Of a stretch of DNA of 64,000 nt, positions 1 through 9,157 are shown one piece after another. The notes under the pieces were generated by a model. The model worked only from the letters and a program-made list of their open reading frames with translations. It made no database searches and was not told where the DNA came from. Position 1 is the stretch's first letter, and every line of letters starts with the position of its first letter. This stretch comes from Parvimonas micra (GTDB lineage: Bacteria; Bacillota; Clostridia; Tissierellales; Peptoniphilaceae). The position numbers were made by a program, and so were the translations under genes. Where the stretch lies: NCBI RefSeq assembly GCF_021300775.1, contig NZ_JAJTJP010000003.1, positions 1 to 64,000 of the forward strand, written 5' to 3'.

Positions 1-73
1 ATCACGTTCGACTTGCATGTGTTAAGCACGCCGCCAGCGTTCGTCCTGAGCCAGGATCAAACTCTCTATTAAA
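1..73 (-). rRNA. rrs: 16S ribosomal RNA, 5' end only (cut by window edge)
   Basis: Read on the minus strand this contains the universal bacterial 16S start (AGAGTTTGATCCTGGCTCAG, positions 46-65) followed by the conserved GACGAACGCTGGCGGCGTGC block. Only about 70 bases of the gene lie in the window; the rest continues to the left. The mature 5' end is placed about 8 bases before the AGAGTTTGATC block, by analogy with other 16S genes, so it is approximate. Confidence 0.97.
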
Positions 74-170
74 AGTTCGTCTGCTCTCGCTGACTTTTTT
101 GTTACACCAAATTATTGTTTTTCTTTGTACTCTCAAAGTTTTTATCACTGTTTACTTTTCTTGGTTCATT

Positions 171-189
171 GTCGCAATACTCTTGCGAC
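171..189 (-). other. Hairpin at the expected start of the rrn transcript
   Basis: A perfect 7-bp stem (GTCGCAA / TTGCGAC) with a 5-base loop. It lies just downstream of the proximal rrn promoter, whose start site should fall near 189, so the primary transcript would begin with this stem. The rest of 74-170 is rrn leader without an obvious gene. Confidence 0.5.
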
Positions 190-195
190 TTTGAT

Positions 196-224
196 ATTAT
201 AGCACCTATTTTTTAATTTGTCAA
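196..224 (-). promoter_or_regulatory. rrn promoter, proximal (P2)
   Basis: The minus strand shows a perfect TTGACA (219-224) and a perfect TATAAT (196-201) separated by exactly 17 bases. It is placed about 125 bases before the 16S 5' end, as expected of a strong sigma-A rRNA promoter. Confidence 0.9.
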
Positions 225-313
225 CACCTTTTAAAAATTTTTTTAAAAAGTTTATATGTGTTTTATAATTATTAAATAGTTTTTTTAATATCTTGCACCA
301 TAAGTGCTTTAAT

Positions 314-342
314 ATTATATCAGTCATATTTATTATCGTCAA
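314..342 (-). promoter_or_regulatory. rrn promoter, distal (P1)
   Basis: A second minus-strand promoter about 118 bases upstream of P2: TTGACG (337-342), 17-base spacer, TATAAT (314-319). Tandem promoters are typical of rRNA operons. A short open frame that covers this stretch (166-348) is rejected in favour of the promoters. Confidence 0.85.
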
Positions 343-381
343 TACCATTTTGACATATTTTTTTACTTTTTTTAGTTTTTT

Positions 382-846
382 TTATTTTTTTCTACCTTTA
401 GTAGAAATCTCATCTATGTTTATTTTTAGTATATAGATTTTTTCAATGTTTTTTTCTATATATTTAATTCCTGATTCTATAAAGTCTGGAGAATATTTAT
501 ATAATATTGATTGTATTCCTATGTTTTTTTCTACGTCATCAACTATTGAAATTTTTCCAAATACAATTACAGATATATATTTTGTCGAAAACTGGTTTGG
601 TAATCTCTCAACTTTATCTACCACCGTAAAAGAAATTTTAGAATTTTCTTTTATATTTTTTAATTTATGTCCACCTTGATTTGTACAATGAATATATATT
701 ACATCATTATAGTATGCATAACTCACTGGTATTCCATAAGGTTGATTACAATTATCAGATGTTGAAAGCACTCCATACTCTCCGTTTTTTAGTAATTCTT
801 TTCCCTCTTCTACACTTAGTTCTCTATCTTTTCTTCTCATTTCCAT
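382..846 (-). CDS. Pyridoxamine 5'-phosphate oxidase-fold flavoprotein (NimA-like)
   Basis: A 154-residue protein with the split-barrel flavin-binding fold of the pyridoxamine-phosphate-oxidase/NimA superfamily. The recognisable pattern is an N-terminal helix (LSVEEGKELLKNGEYGVLST), then a strand with PYGIPVSYAYYNDVIYIHC and GGHKLKNIKENSKISFTVV, which is the usual FMN-contacting region. Members reduce small molecules with FMN or F420; some detoxify nitroimidazoles, but the substrate here cannot be read from sequence. The start ATG follows AAAGGGG at a 7-base spacing. It lies between a terminator at 891-925 and the rrn promoters; no terminator is visible after its stop, so some transcription may run into the rrn promoter region. 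Confidence 0.75.
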   Translation of the reverse strand: MEMRRKDRELSVEEGKELLKNGEYGVLSTSDNCNQPYGIPVSYAYYNDVIYIHCTNQGGHKLKNIKENSKISFTVVDKVERLPNQFSTKYISVIVFGKISIVDDVEKNIGIQSILYKYSPDFIESGIKYIEKNIEKIYILKINIDEISTKGRKK

Positions 847-890
847 AATTTTACCCCTTTACTATTTTTTTCTTCTTACATTTTTAAATA

Positions 891-925
891 ACAAAAAAGA
901 TAAGCTAAAAGCTTATCTTTTTTGT
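891..925 (-). terminator. Rho-independent terminator downstream of nadK
   Basis: A 15-bp perfect stem (ACAAAAAAGATAAGC / its complement) around a TAAAA loop, with T-runs on both strands, so it can work in either direction. It would end the nadK transcript. The stretch 926-1100 is AT-rich and shows no gene; an unpaired -10-like ATTATA at 939-944 has no good -35 partner. Confidence 0.85.
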
Positions 926-1100
926 TTTATATCGGAACATTATATGAAAAAGCAACTAAATAAACTCATTGTCATTTGTTTTATAATACAATCTTTTATT
1001 TACGCTTTATATCTAATTACATTATATCATATTTATTTATAATTTCAACAATTTACTTATATTAATTTTCTATAGATATACGTTTAATTATAAGATTTTC

Positions 1101-1901
1101 TTATAAGAACTTATCTTTCATATTTATCCAATACCAATTTTCATTGAATACTAACTTATATAGTTTAAATAGTGATTTTTTAAATTCAAAATATTCTACA
1201 TCTGTATAGTCTTTTTCAATTCCATCTATAACAAAGCTTATTTTCTTATGTTGATTTTCTAATGGAACAATTTTTAATGTTGATGTATCAGGAATTACTA
1301 ATGAATTTGAAATTGTTCTATATACTTTTGAGAATATTGGTGCTAAAGGAGTTAATTGAAACCCTCTTAGTGTTGGGTACATTATACTTCCTCCGGCAGA
1401 CATATTATAAGCTGTACTTCCTGAAGGAGTTGATATAATTAATCCATCTCCTGCAAATGTCTCAAGATGATTTTCATCGATAAATATATCTAAATGTATA
1501 ACTTCCGAATTATTAGACTTTATTACAAAATCATTTAAGCATTTATTAGTAAATACTATATCATTAGTTTTTAAATCACAATCTAGTAATCTAATCTTTT
1601 CTACAAAGTATTTTTGTTCTAAATAATCATCTATAAATTTCTCAATTTTATCAAAACTAATTTCTTGAAAAAAACCAAGCGTTCCTGTATTTATTCCTAC
1701 AAAAGGAATTTTTGGAAAATTTGAATTATGTACTCCTCTTATAAACGCTCCATCTCCACCTATACAGATATTTAATTCAGCTTCTTCTCTATATTTTTGA
1801 GATACTTCAAACCCTTTTTTCTCAAATAATTCTTTGGTTTTTATAAAAGCCTTTAATGATTTAATATTATCATTAAAGAATATATTAATCAATCTTTTCA
1901 T
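1101..1901 (-). CDS. nadK: NAD kinase
   Basis: A 266-residue ATP-NAD kinase that phosphorylates NAD to NADP in the cytoplasm. Both family signatures are present: the GGDG nucleotide loop (ICIGGDGAF, about residues 46-54) and the glycine-rich TPSGSTAYNMSAGG block (about 157-170). Length matches the short Firmicutes enzymes. The ATG follows AAAGGTGA at a good distance. It is monocistronic: a promoter of its own overlaps the preceding ATPase terminator, and a strong terminator follows at 891-925. nadE, which makes the NAD substrate, is 53 kb away in this window. Confidence 0.95.
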   Translation of the reverse strand: MKRLINIFFNDNIKSLKAFIKTKELFEKKGFEVSQKYREEAELNICIGGDGAFIRGVHNSNFPKIPFVGINTGTLGFFQEISFDKIEKFIDDYLEQKYFVEKIRLLDCDLKTNDIVFTNKCLNDFVIKSNNSEVIHLDIFIDENHLETFAGDGLIISTPSGSTAYNMSAGGSIMYPTLRGFQLTPLAPIFSKVYRTISNSLVIPDTSTLKIVPLENQHKKISFVIDGIEKDYTDVEYFEFKKSLFKLYKLVFNENWYWINMKDKFL

Positions 1902-1932
1902 AATTTCACCTTTTATTTTAATCTATAAAAGT

Positions 1933-1961
1933 ATTTTATCATATACAAACTATATTAGCAA
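1933..1961 (-). promoter_or_regulatory. Promoter of nadK, overlapping the ATPase terminator
   Basis: TTGCTA (1956-1961), 17 bases, TAAAAT (1933-1938) preceded by TGA, i.e. an extended -10. The -35 lies in the U-tract region of the ATPase operon terminator, so the two signals share bases. Confidence 0.65.
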
Positions 1962-1985
1962 GAAAAAAGGAGCTTTAGCTCCTTT
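1960..1985 (-). terminator. Terminator of the V-type ATPase operon
   Basis: Stem AAAGGAGC / GCTCCTTT with a TAAA loop (1966-1985) followed on the minus strand by TTTTTTCTT. It overlaps the atpD stop codon by two bases. Confidence 0.9.
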
Positions 1986-2601
1986 AAATTTTCTTCTTTT
2001 TCTTAATTTTTTTTAATCTATAAAAATCTTCTCTTTCTTTTTCCTCAAGAACTTCTGAAATATATTTTTCAGTTTCTTCAAGATTTGGAATTTGAATTTT
2101 ATCTAAAGCATTTGCCCTTTTTTGATTCTTTTTTATTTCTATAGATAGTTTATAAACTGTGTTTTCAGTTTCTGAAAGTCTATATACTAGTCTTTTAATT
2201 TTTTGAAATATTTTTATGGCTTCATCAATTGCTGGGCTTGTCATATACATTCCATAATGAGGTCTTAAAGTTCCATGCTCATATTTTACACTCGGAACAT
2301 CAAGTCCCATAATAGATTTATAAGAAATTTCAAAATTTTCAGACTTATCTATTGATAGAGAAATGTCTTGAACATTCATAACTCCCATAGTTATATTTGC
2401 CTCTTGTAAAATTGAATATGCTCTTTCAAATAGTACTTTTACATCTTCTTGAATTTCCTTTGCTTTTTCAATTTGTTGCATCATTTCTTTTATAAGTACA
2501 GTTCTTTTTTTATCTATTAGATTATAGCCTACTTTAGATAATTTTAAATCGTCTTTAATTTTTAATAGATTTGATTTTGTAGGAGCAATATTTTGAATCA
2601 T
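1984..2601 (-). CDS. atpD: V-type ATP synthase subunit D
   Basis: A 205-residue central-stalk subunit that rotates inside the A3B3 head and couples catalysis to the membrane ring. The family's N-terminal pattern is present (APTKSNLLKIKDDLKLSKVGYNLIDKKR), with a long coiled-coil helix pair and a lysine-rich C-terminus. The start ATG is one base after the atpB stop, with GGAAGGTGG upstream. It is the last gene of the ATPase operon and its stop codon is inside the terminator stem. The enzyme may pump or use H+ or Na+; subunit D does not decide this. Confidence 0.95.
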   Translation of the reverse strand: MIQNIAPTKSNLLKIKDDLKLSKVGYNLIDKKRTVLIKEMMQQIEKAKEIQEDVKVLFERAYSILQEANITMGVMNVQDISLSIDKSENFEISYKSIMGLDVPSVKYEHGTLRPHYGMYMTSPAIDEAIKIFQKIKRLVYRLSETENTVYKLSIEIKKNQKRANALDKIQIPNLEETEKYISEVLEEKEREDFYRLKKIKKKKKI

Positions 2602-2602
2602 A

Positions 2603-3973
2603 TTACCACCTTCCGTATTTTTCTATATATTTACTTTCCAATCTATCTAATTCAATTTTAGGGAATAGTTTGAATAAATCCCAAGCAATATCAAGTGATT
2701 TTTCAATTGTTCTGGATTCATCAAAGTTTTGGTTTAAAAAGTTTTGTTCAAACTCCCTACCGAATTCCATATAAATTTTATCTATCTCTGTTAAATCATC
2801 TTCCCCAATTATTTGTGATAGCGAACGAACTTCTATAACCTTTGAATAAAGAGCGAACAACTGAGATTGTACTTGATCATGATCTTCTCTTGTATATCCA
2901 TCTCCAATACCATCTTTCATAAGTCTTGATAGTGAAGGCAAAATATTAACAGGTGGATAAATATTCTTTTGGAATAATTCCCTTGATAAAACTATTTGTC
3001 CTTCAGTAATAAAACCTGTAAGGTCAGGAATTGGATGAGTTATATCATCATTTGGCATAGTTAAAATAGGAATTAATGTAATTGAACCTTTCTTTCCCTT
3101 TACCATTCCGGCTCTTTCATATAAGGTAGAAAGATCTGAATACAAATATCCCGGGTATCCCTTTCTACTAGGAACTTCTTCTCTTGCAGAAGAAATTTCT
3201 CTTAAAGCCTCTGCATAACTTGTAATATCAGTCATAACTACCAAAATATGCATTCCTTCTTCAAAGGCAAGATATTCTGCAGCAGTTAATACAGTTCTAG
3301 GCGTTGAAATTCTTTCAACAATTGGTGCATCAGCAAGATTTATATATGAAACAACTCTGGAAGATGCTCCTGATTCTTCAAAAGCACTTTTAAAGAACTC
3401 ATAATCATCATATTTAATTCCCATTCCTGCAAATACTATTGCAAATTTATCATCAGAATTTTTTAATTTAGATTGTCTAACAATTTGAGCTGCCAACGCA
3501 TTATGTGTCAAACCATTTGATGAAAATATTGGAAGTTTTTGTCCCCTAATTAAAGTAGTAAGAGTATCAATTGCAGAAATTCCAGTTTCCAAATAATCTC
3601 TTGGATATTCTCTTGCAACAGGATTCATAGGTCTTCCATTTACATTATATTTTTTCTCTGAAATAATATAATCTCCATTGTCAATTGGTTCTCCTACACC
3701 ATTAAAAGTTCTTCCTAAAATATCTTTACTAAGACAAATTTCAAGCGGAGTTCCTGTAAAAGTAACAGCAGAATTTTGTGTTGAAATTCCGGTTGTACCT
3801 TCAAAAACTTGAGCAATTACCTTATCTCCTTGAATTCTAACAACCTTGGCTCTTCTTTTCTCTTTACCGTCTATTACAATATCCATCATTTCATCATAGC
3901 TGACATTATCTACACCTTTAAGTACAATCAAAGGTCCATCTATTTTTTCCAGTTTTAAATATTGTCTTTGCAT
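2603..3973 (-). CDS. atpB: V-type ATP synthase subunit B
   Basis: A 456-residue regulatory, non-catalytic head subunit. It aligns in style with NtpB: start [20 protein letters not shown], a degenerate P-loop region ([17 protein letters not shown]) in which the usual GKT is absent, and the conserved [11 protein letters not shown] near the C-terminus. Two starts are possible: a GTG at 3982 just after the atpA stop and the ATG at 3973. I chose the ATG because AGGTGA sits 6 bases before it and the resulting N-terminus matches the family. Confidence 0.95.
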   Translation of the reverse strand: MQRQYLKLEKIDGPLIVLKGVDNVSYDEMMDIVIDGKEKRRAKVVRIQGDKVIAQVFEGTTGISTQNSAVTFTGTPLEICLSKDILGRTFNGVGEPIDNGDYIISEKKYNVNGRPMNPVAREYPRDYLETGISAIDTLTTLIRGQKLPIFSSNGLTHNALAAQIVRQSKLKNSDDKFAIVFAGMGIKYDDYEFFKSAFEESGASSRVVSYINLADAPIVERISTPRTVLTAAEYLAFEEGMHILVVMTDITSYAEALREISSAREEVPSRKGYPGYLYSDLSTLYERAGMVKGKKGSITLIPILTMPNDDITHPIPDLTGFITEGQIVLSRELFQKNIYPPVNILPSLSRLMKDGIGDGYTREDHDQVQSQLFALYSKVIEVRSLSQIIGEDDLTEIDKIYMEFGREFEQNFLNQNFDESRTIEKSLDIAWDLFKLFPKIELDRLESKYIEKYGRW

Positions 3974-3982
3974 AATAATCAC

Positions 3983-5758
3983 CTACTCTCCCTGATTTTC
4001 ATCTATCAAAGCAGCATAATAGCTATTAATTTTTGAATTTAAGATTTCAAATGCTTCCTCATATTTTTCATTTGGAATATTATATTTCATCTTTATAACT
4101 TCTTCAAACAAATCATCATTTTTTATACGAGTAAGGGCAACTTGTTGTTTTACTGCTAAAGTACAATTCATATATAAATTATCTATTACTTTTAACATTT
4201 CAAATTGTTTTTTTAAAGGAACATAACTGTCTGTTTCATGCATTGCATTTTGTTGTAAAAATCCCTTTTTCAAAACTTTTGCAATTTCTATAACTATTCT
4301 TTGATCATTTGGTAAAACATCTTCTCCAACCAATTGAACTATTTGATTTAATTTGTTATCTTCTGAGAGAAGTTCCATCATCTTTGCTCTTATTTTCAAT
4401 AGTTCTGGTGATACATTTTCATCATAATATTCTTTAATTAATGAAATATATCCACTATAACTTGTAAGATAGTTTACAGCAGGATAGTGTCTTATATATG
4501 CTAAATTCTTATCCAAACCTATAAAGGCTGAAACAAATCTTTTAGTATTTTCAGTTACCGGTTCAGAAAAATCTCCACCAGGAGGTGAAACTGCTCCGAT
4601 TACAGTAATAGAACCTTCTTCTTTTGAGAGAGTCTTTACATAACCCGCTCTTTCATAAAATTGTGCAATTCTTGAAGGAAGATATGCAGGATAGCCTTCT
4701 TCTGCAGGCATTTCTTCAAGTCTTCCTGAAATTTCTCTCAACGCTTCTGCCCATCTTGAAGTAGAATCTGCCATAATAGCAACATGGTAACCCATATCTC
4801 TATAATACTCCGCAATAGTTATTCCGGTATATATTGATGCTTCACGAGCAGCAACTGGCATATTAGAAGTATTTGCTATTAAAATGGTTCTTTCCATAAG
4901 CGGTTTTGAAGTTCTTGGGTCAATTAACTTTGGAAATTCCTCAAGAACATCTGTCATTTCATTACCACGTTCTCCACAGCCGATATAAACTATAATATCA
5001 GCATCAGACCATTTTGCAAGTTGATGTTGAGTCATAGTTTTTCCTGTACCGAATCCACCCGGAAGAGCAGATGTACCACCTTTTGCTATTGGAAAGAAAA
5101 CATCAAGTACTCTTTGTCCTGTAATTAAAGGTTTTGAAATTGGCATCCTTAAATTTGTAGGACGTGGAATTCTAACTGGCCATTTATGATACATTTTTAA
5201 ATTGTGAATTTTCCCATTTTCGTCTTTTATTAATACTAAATTTGTTTCTAAATTATATTTTCCTGAAGGTAAAACTTCAATTACTTCACCACTAACAGTT
5301 GGTGGAACTAAAATTTTATGTTTAATAAAACTTGTTTCTTGTGTTGTAGCAAAAACTTCCCCAGATGACAACTTATCTCCAACTTTAACAAGTATTTCAA
5401 CATCCCACTCTTTATCCTTGTCTATTGAAATCAATCCAATTCCTTCAGCAATAAATTCTCCTGTCATAGAATATATTTTTTCAAGAGGTCTTTGAATACC
5501 ATCAAATATATTTCCAATAATTCCTGGACCCAATGTTACTGAAAGAGGAACATTGGTACTTTCAATTGTTTCTCCTACTTTTAAACCCTGTGTTTCTTCA
5601 TAAACTTGTATAGTCGCTACATCTTCGTCAATAGATATGATTTCTCCAATTAATTTTTTATCCCCAACCAAAACCATATCTCTAACTTTGTAAATTTCCA
5701 TACTATCCGCTTTAACAACAGGACCATTTATATCAATTATTTTAGGTATATTACGCAT
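3983..5758 (-). CDS. atpA: V-type ATP synthase subunit A (catalytic)
   Basis: The 591-residue catalytic head subunit. It has the Walker A loop GGFGTGKT followed by MTQHQLAKW, the GERGNEM motif with the catalytic glutamate, the [11 protein letters not shown] block and the long non-homologous insert typical of A/V-type A subunits (about residues 110-190). The usual proline in GPFGSGKT is a glycine here. I start at the ATG at 5758 rather than an ATG 15 bases upstream, because that upstream ATG is part of the AGGAG ribosome site serving the later one. Confidence 0.95.
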   Translation of the reverse strand: MRNIPKIIDINGPVVKADSMEIYKVRDMVLVGDKKLIGEIISIDEDVATIQVYEETQGLKVGETIESTNVPLSVTLGPGIIGNIFDGIQRPLEKIYSMTGEFIAEGIGLISIDKDKEWDVEILVKVGDKLSSGEVFATTQETSFIKHKILVPPTVSGEVIEVLPSGKYNLETNLVLIKDENGKIHNLKMYHKWPVRIPRPTNLRMPISKPLITGQRVLDVFFPIAKGGTSALPGGFGTGKTMTQHQLAKWSDADIIVYIGCGERGNEMTDVLEEFPKLIDPRTSKPLMERTILIANTSNMPVAAREASIYTGITIAEYYRDMGYHVAIMADSTSRWAEALREISGRLEEMPAEEGYPAYLPSRIAQFYERAGYVKTLSKEEGSITVIGAVSPPGGDFSEPVTENTKRFVSAFIGLDKNLAYIRHYPAVNYLTSYSGYISLIKEYYDENVSPELLKIRAKMMELLSEDNKLNQIVQLVGEDVLPNDQRIVIEIAKVLKKGFLQQNAMHETDSYVPLKKQFEMLKVIDNLYMNCTLAVKQQVALTRIKNDDLFEEVIKMKYNIPNEKYEEAFEILNSKINSYYAALIDENQGE

Positions 5759-5785
5759 TACCTTTCTCCTCATTACAATTATTAA

Positions 5786-6388
5786 TTAATTGTTTATTCC
5801 AATTTCTTTTTTTAAATTTGCTAAAATTTTTTGGTATTTTGTCGTTAATAGAAAATCGAGAGAATAATTTAATCTATAAGTTTTTTCCACATTTTCTATT
5901 TCAAAACCTCCAACTTTTATATCAAGACTTTTTTCAACCTTGATATCTCCTAAGACATTTTTTATTATTTCCTTATCTCTTTCAAAACTTTTTTCATAAA
6001 CATAAACAATATCATTAGAATTTATTTCTGATTTTACATTTTTTAAAGTATTTTTTAAATATGATACACCTTTTTCAGTCATATATGAATTATTCAATTC
6101 TTCTTTAAGAGCTTTAAAAAATTCATCATATATTTCTTTATTCGTATTTAAAATGATATCTTGTCCTTCTTTTAAAGTTTTTGAACGAATTTTATCTGAT
6201 TTACTTTCAAGTTTTGCCCTATAGTCTCTCTTTAATTTTTCTATTTCTTCGTATTTTTTAGCTTTATATTCTGTAATTAATCTCTCAGTTTCAGAAGCAA
6301 TTTTTTTTAATTCTTCATTATACTTTTCATCAATTTCTTCATTTAGTATTCTTTTAAATGACTCTATCTTATCTTCAATTGTTATCAT
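5786..6388 (-). CDS. atpE: V-type ATP synthase subunit E (peripheral stalk)
   Basis: A 200-residue peripheral-stalk subunit: a long charged amphipathic N-terminal helix (about 1-110, rich in K, E and R, coiled-coil) followed by a small globular C-terminal domain ending LLTTKYQKILANLKKEIGINN-like. It pairs with the G/H subunit encoded at the operon start. The start ATG follows AAGGAG. Assignment rests on architecture, length and position between F and A, since subunit E is poorly conserved. Confidence 0.88.
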   Translation of the reverse strand: MITIEDKIESFKRILNEEIDEKYNEELKKIASETERLITEYKAKKYEEIEKLKRDYRAKLESKSDKIRSKTLKEGQDIILNTNKEIYDEFFKALKEELNNSYMTEKGVSYLKNTLKNVKSEINSNDIVYVYEKSFERDKEIIKNVLGDIKVEKSLDIKVGGFEIENVEKTYRLNYSLDFLLTTKYQKILANLKKEIGINN

Positions 6389-6399
6389 AAGATTTCTCC

Positions 6400-6708
6400 T
6401 TAAATATTAATTCCTATTGATTCGTTTATATAGTTTGTAATGAAATTTGGATCTCTTTTCAAACCTGTTCTATCTGGTATCTCAACTATAAGTGGAAAAG
6501 TATTTTTTAATTTAACTTCCATAACTTCTTCGCTAATAAGGTCAAAAATATTTTCAGTTAAAATTAAAATTCCAATTTCCTTATTATTTAGACAATCATT
6601 AAATTCTTCCAAAGCCTCTTCTCTAGTCTTTAAAACAACTCCAGTTATACCAGCTAATCTCATTCCTACAAGTGTATCTGTATTATCAGATATAAGATAA
6701 CTTATCAT
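6400..6708 (-). CDS. atpF: V-type ATP synthase subunit F
   Basis: A 102-residue central-stalk subunit that binds D. The pattern MISYLISDNTDTLVGMRLAGI and the later IGILILTENIFDLI and FPLIVEIP are the usual family strands. The ATG is preceded by AGGAG. Its position between the membrane ring subunit K and stalk subunit E supports the call. Confidence 0.93.
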   Translation of the reverse strand: MISYLISDNTDTLVGMRLAGITGVVLKTREEALEEFNDCLNNKEIGILILTENIFDLISEEVMEVKLKNTFPLIVEIPDRTGLKRDPNFITNYINESIGINI

Positions 6709-6717
6709 AAAATTCTC

Positions 6718-7140
6718 CTAAACTCTTTGTAAAATCATAATTGAAATTATAAGTCCGTAAATTGCAATACCTTCTGCAAGTCCAAGAATAATAAGTGTTT
6801 TACCTAAAATTGAAGAATCTTCTGAAACAGCACCGATTGCTGCTGAGCCTGCTTGACCAACACCAATTCCTGTACCAATTGCTGCAAGACCAGTTGATAA
6901 GGCAGCTGCTAAATATCCCATTCCACTCGCTGAACTTGATGTACTTTGTGTAGTTTCTGCTGCAAAAGCAATATCTGGAACAAGTCCCATTAAAAATAAA
7001 GCTAAAATTGAAATGACATTAATTGCTATTGCCTTTTTCAATCCTGATTTTGTTGTTTTCTTTCCTTTTCTTAAATAAGAAATACCTGTTAAAATAGTTG
7101 TTCCTATTCCTAATGTTATTAATAATAAAGTAATTTTCAT
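6718..7140 (-). CDS. atpK: V-type ATP synthase subunit K (membrane rotor ring)
   Basis: A 140-residue proteolipid. Two N-terminal hydrophobic segments (about 3-21 and 37-60) precede the conserved hairpin: helix about 75-103 with GIGVGQAG and helix about 112-138 with the ion-binding glutamate (E123 in LAEGIAIYG). It is a single-hairpin ring subunit with an extra N-terminal part, not the four-helix fused form of Enterococcus NtpK. The first segment could be a membrane helix or a cleaved signal. Gln96 and Glu123 are compatible with H+ or Na+; I do not assign the ion. Confidence 0.92.
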   Translation of the reverse strand: MKITLLLITLGIGTTILTGISYLRKGKKTTKSGLKKAIAINVISILALFLMGLVPDIAFAAETTQSTSSSASGMGYLAAALSTGLAAIGTGIGVGQAGSAAIGAVSEDSSILGKTLIILGLAEGIAIYGLIISIMILQRV

Positions 7141-7150
7141 AATTTTCCTC

Positions 7151-9133
7151 CTAATTTTCTTCTTTTAATTCTACTTTTAACGGTTCATAATTAATTCCTT
7201 CACCATTAAAATATTTACTAAATAATTCATAATATTCCAATCTTATCGCTTGAATGAAAACTATAAGTCCTTCAAGACAAACTATGAATATATTTCCTAA
7301 AACAATCATAAATATATTTCCAATACTTGAACCCAGCATTTGTCCTAAAGCATGAAATGCCATAAAAAGTCCAACATGGTTAATCGCAAAAGCTCCAACT
7401 CTTATAAAAGAAAGTGTATTTGAAAAGAATCCCATTACAGTTTCAAACATTTCAAATCCGCTTTCAACAGGAGAGAATTCTTCTTTTTCTTCTATTTTAC
7501 TAATCATTGGAACAAGTTTAGGTTTCATAAACATCAATGTTGAAGTTACAACCAAAATTACAACACTTATTATTGTAATCATTGAAGATACATTTATACT
7601 TACATACTTTTTTAACAAAACAGTATTTAAAACTATTACTATAAATGAGATATAGAATAAAAATCCTGATAACCCATTTTTATCAAAAAATAATTTTCCA
7701 AATTCTTTTCTCATCTTTAAGTTTCTAAAGTTGATAATATATGCAATTAATATCATTAAAATACCAAGTCCAATTGTTGCGACAAGTATTGTGTTAATAT
7801 CATTCATCGGCCTTATAATTAAAGCTGGAATTAATTCTTCAATTCCAAAAACACTTCCATATACAAAACCGAAAAACATTGATGAAAAACCAATTCTTTG
7901 GATAATCTTTGCTATTACACCAAGTTTTTTCGACAATAACATTCCAGCGATTACAAAAATCAAACCCTGCCCTACATCTCCGAACATCATTCCAAACAAA
8001 AGCAAATATGTTATTGCAAAAAACGACGTCGGATCTGTTTCCTTATAGTCAGGAATTGAATACATCTTTACCAAAGCTTCAAAAGGTCTTAAAATAAAAT
8101 TATTTTTTAACTTTGTAGGTATCTTAAATTTTGAAGGAATTTCATTGTCATCTTCAAAATATATCAAAGCACTTTCTGAAACTTTCTCTACTGAATTCTT
8201 TATACTTTTAACTTTAGATTCAGGAACAAAAGCACTTAATAAAATAAAATTTTTACTTTCAGCAATATGTCCCTCAAGTTCCTCAATCTTTTCAATAATT
8301 TTATATCTATAATAAAAACCTAAAATATCTTGCAAATATTTATCCTTAAATTCAGCTTTTTCTTTTAAAATTTCATCCTGTTCTCTTTCTAAACTTTCCA
8401 ATTCAGCATTTTTATTTTTAATAAAATCCTTAAAAGAAATATCTACATTAGGAAGTTCAATTCTATCAAAGGACAAAGAACGAATAAAATATTTTGTATC
8501 TTTTGCATAAACGGAAGGGGTGAAGATTATTACAGTTTCTCCATAACTACTAGTTCCTAAATGCACAACTATTCCATTAATATTTTCATAATTTTCCTTT
8601 AATTTTATCCAAGAATTTTTTGAAATTTCTCCCATATCAAAATTAATATGTTTTAAATTGTAAAACTCAGATATTTTCATATCACTATCAGAAAAATATT
8701 CAACAGCATTTAATAATATTTTAATTTCTGCTCTCCTTTTCCTGTTTTCGTCTTCTCTAGACTTTATTGAAGAAGATTTTACAGATATATCATCTAATAA
8801 TTTAAGTTTTTCACTGTAATTTAATTCTTTTAAATCATTTAAAGTAACATCATCTTCTTTAATGTTAAAAAAATCAAACATTTGATCTAAAAGTTCTTTA
8901 TACTTTCTCTTTTTAAAAACTTTTTCTCTATGATATGGCCTTATCTTATCAACAGCAACACCCATATCATTAAAAATCCCTATTTGAGAATCCATATACT
9001 TCATTGTGAAATTTTCTGAATTTTCAGCATTTGTAATATGAATCGAGCCATTCAAAACAATTTCTCTAAGAATACTGTGAGCATCCTGTTTTAAAGCAAC
9101 AAGATTCATCATTTTCATTTTTTCAACAGCCAA
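7151..9133 (-). CDS. atpI: V-type ATP synthase subunit I (membrane stator, a-subunit)
   Basis: A 660-residue stator subunit forming the ion half-channels. The N-terminal ~340 residues are cytoplasmic and partly coiled-coil; the C-terminal half has about seven or eight membrane helices. The essential arginine region is visible as NTLSFIRVGAFAINHVG. Start is a TTG with AGGGGGTG upstream; it gives the family-typical N-terminus MAVEKMKMMNLVALK, whereas the next ATG would remove five conserved residues. Unusually for Firmicutes operons, I follows rather than precedes C here. Confidence 0.94.
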   Translation of the reverse strand: MAVEKMKMMNLVALKQDAHSILREIVLNGSIHITNAENSENFTMKYMDSQIGIFNDMGVAVDKIRPYHREKVFKKRKYKELLDQMFDFFNIKEDDVTLNDLKELNYSEKLKLLDDISVKSSSIKSREDENRKRRAEIKILLNAVEYFSDSDMKISEFYNLKHINFDMGEISKNSWIKLKENYENINGIVVHLGTSSYGETVIIFTPSVYAKDTKYFIRSLSFDRIELPNVDISFKDFIKNKNAELESLEREQDEILKEKAEFKDKYLQDILGFYYRYKIIEKIEELEGHIAESKNFILLSAFVPESKVKSIKNSVEKVSESALIYFEDDNEIPSKFKIPTKLKNNFILRPFEALVKMYSIPDYKETDPTSFFAITYLLLFGMMFGDVGQGLIFVIAGMLLSKKLGVIAKIIQRIGFSSMFFGFVYGSVFGIEELIPALIIRPMNDINTILVATIGLGILMILIAYIINFRNLKMRKEFGKLFFDKNGLSGFLFYISFIVIVLNTVLLKKYVSINVSSMITIISVVILVVTSTLMFMKPKLVPMISKIEEKEEFSPVESGFEMFETVMGFFSNTLSFIRVGAFAINHVGLFMAFHALGQMLGSSIGNIFMIVLGNIFIVCLEGLIVFIQAIRLEYYELFSKYFNGEGINYEPLKVELKEEN

Positions 9134-9157
9134 TTTAACACCCCCTAACTAACTAAA

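Noticed and set aside
166-348. 60-residue minus-strand open frame upstream of 16S
   Set aside because: It covers both consensus rrn promoters and the transcript-start hairpin and has no ribosome site; it is promoter DNA.
6718-7140. Assigning Na+ specificity to the V-type ATPase
   Set aside because: Gln and Glu are present in the ring helices, but the remaining ligands cannot be judged by eye; both H+ and Na+ stay possible.
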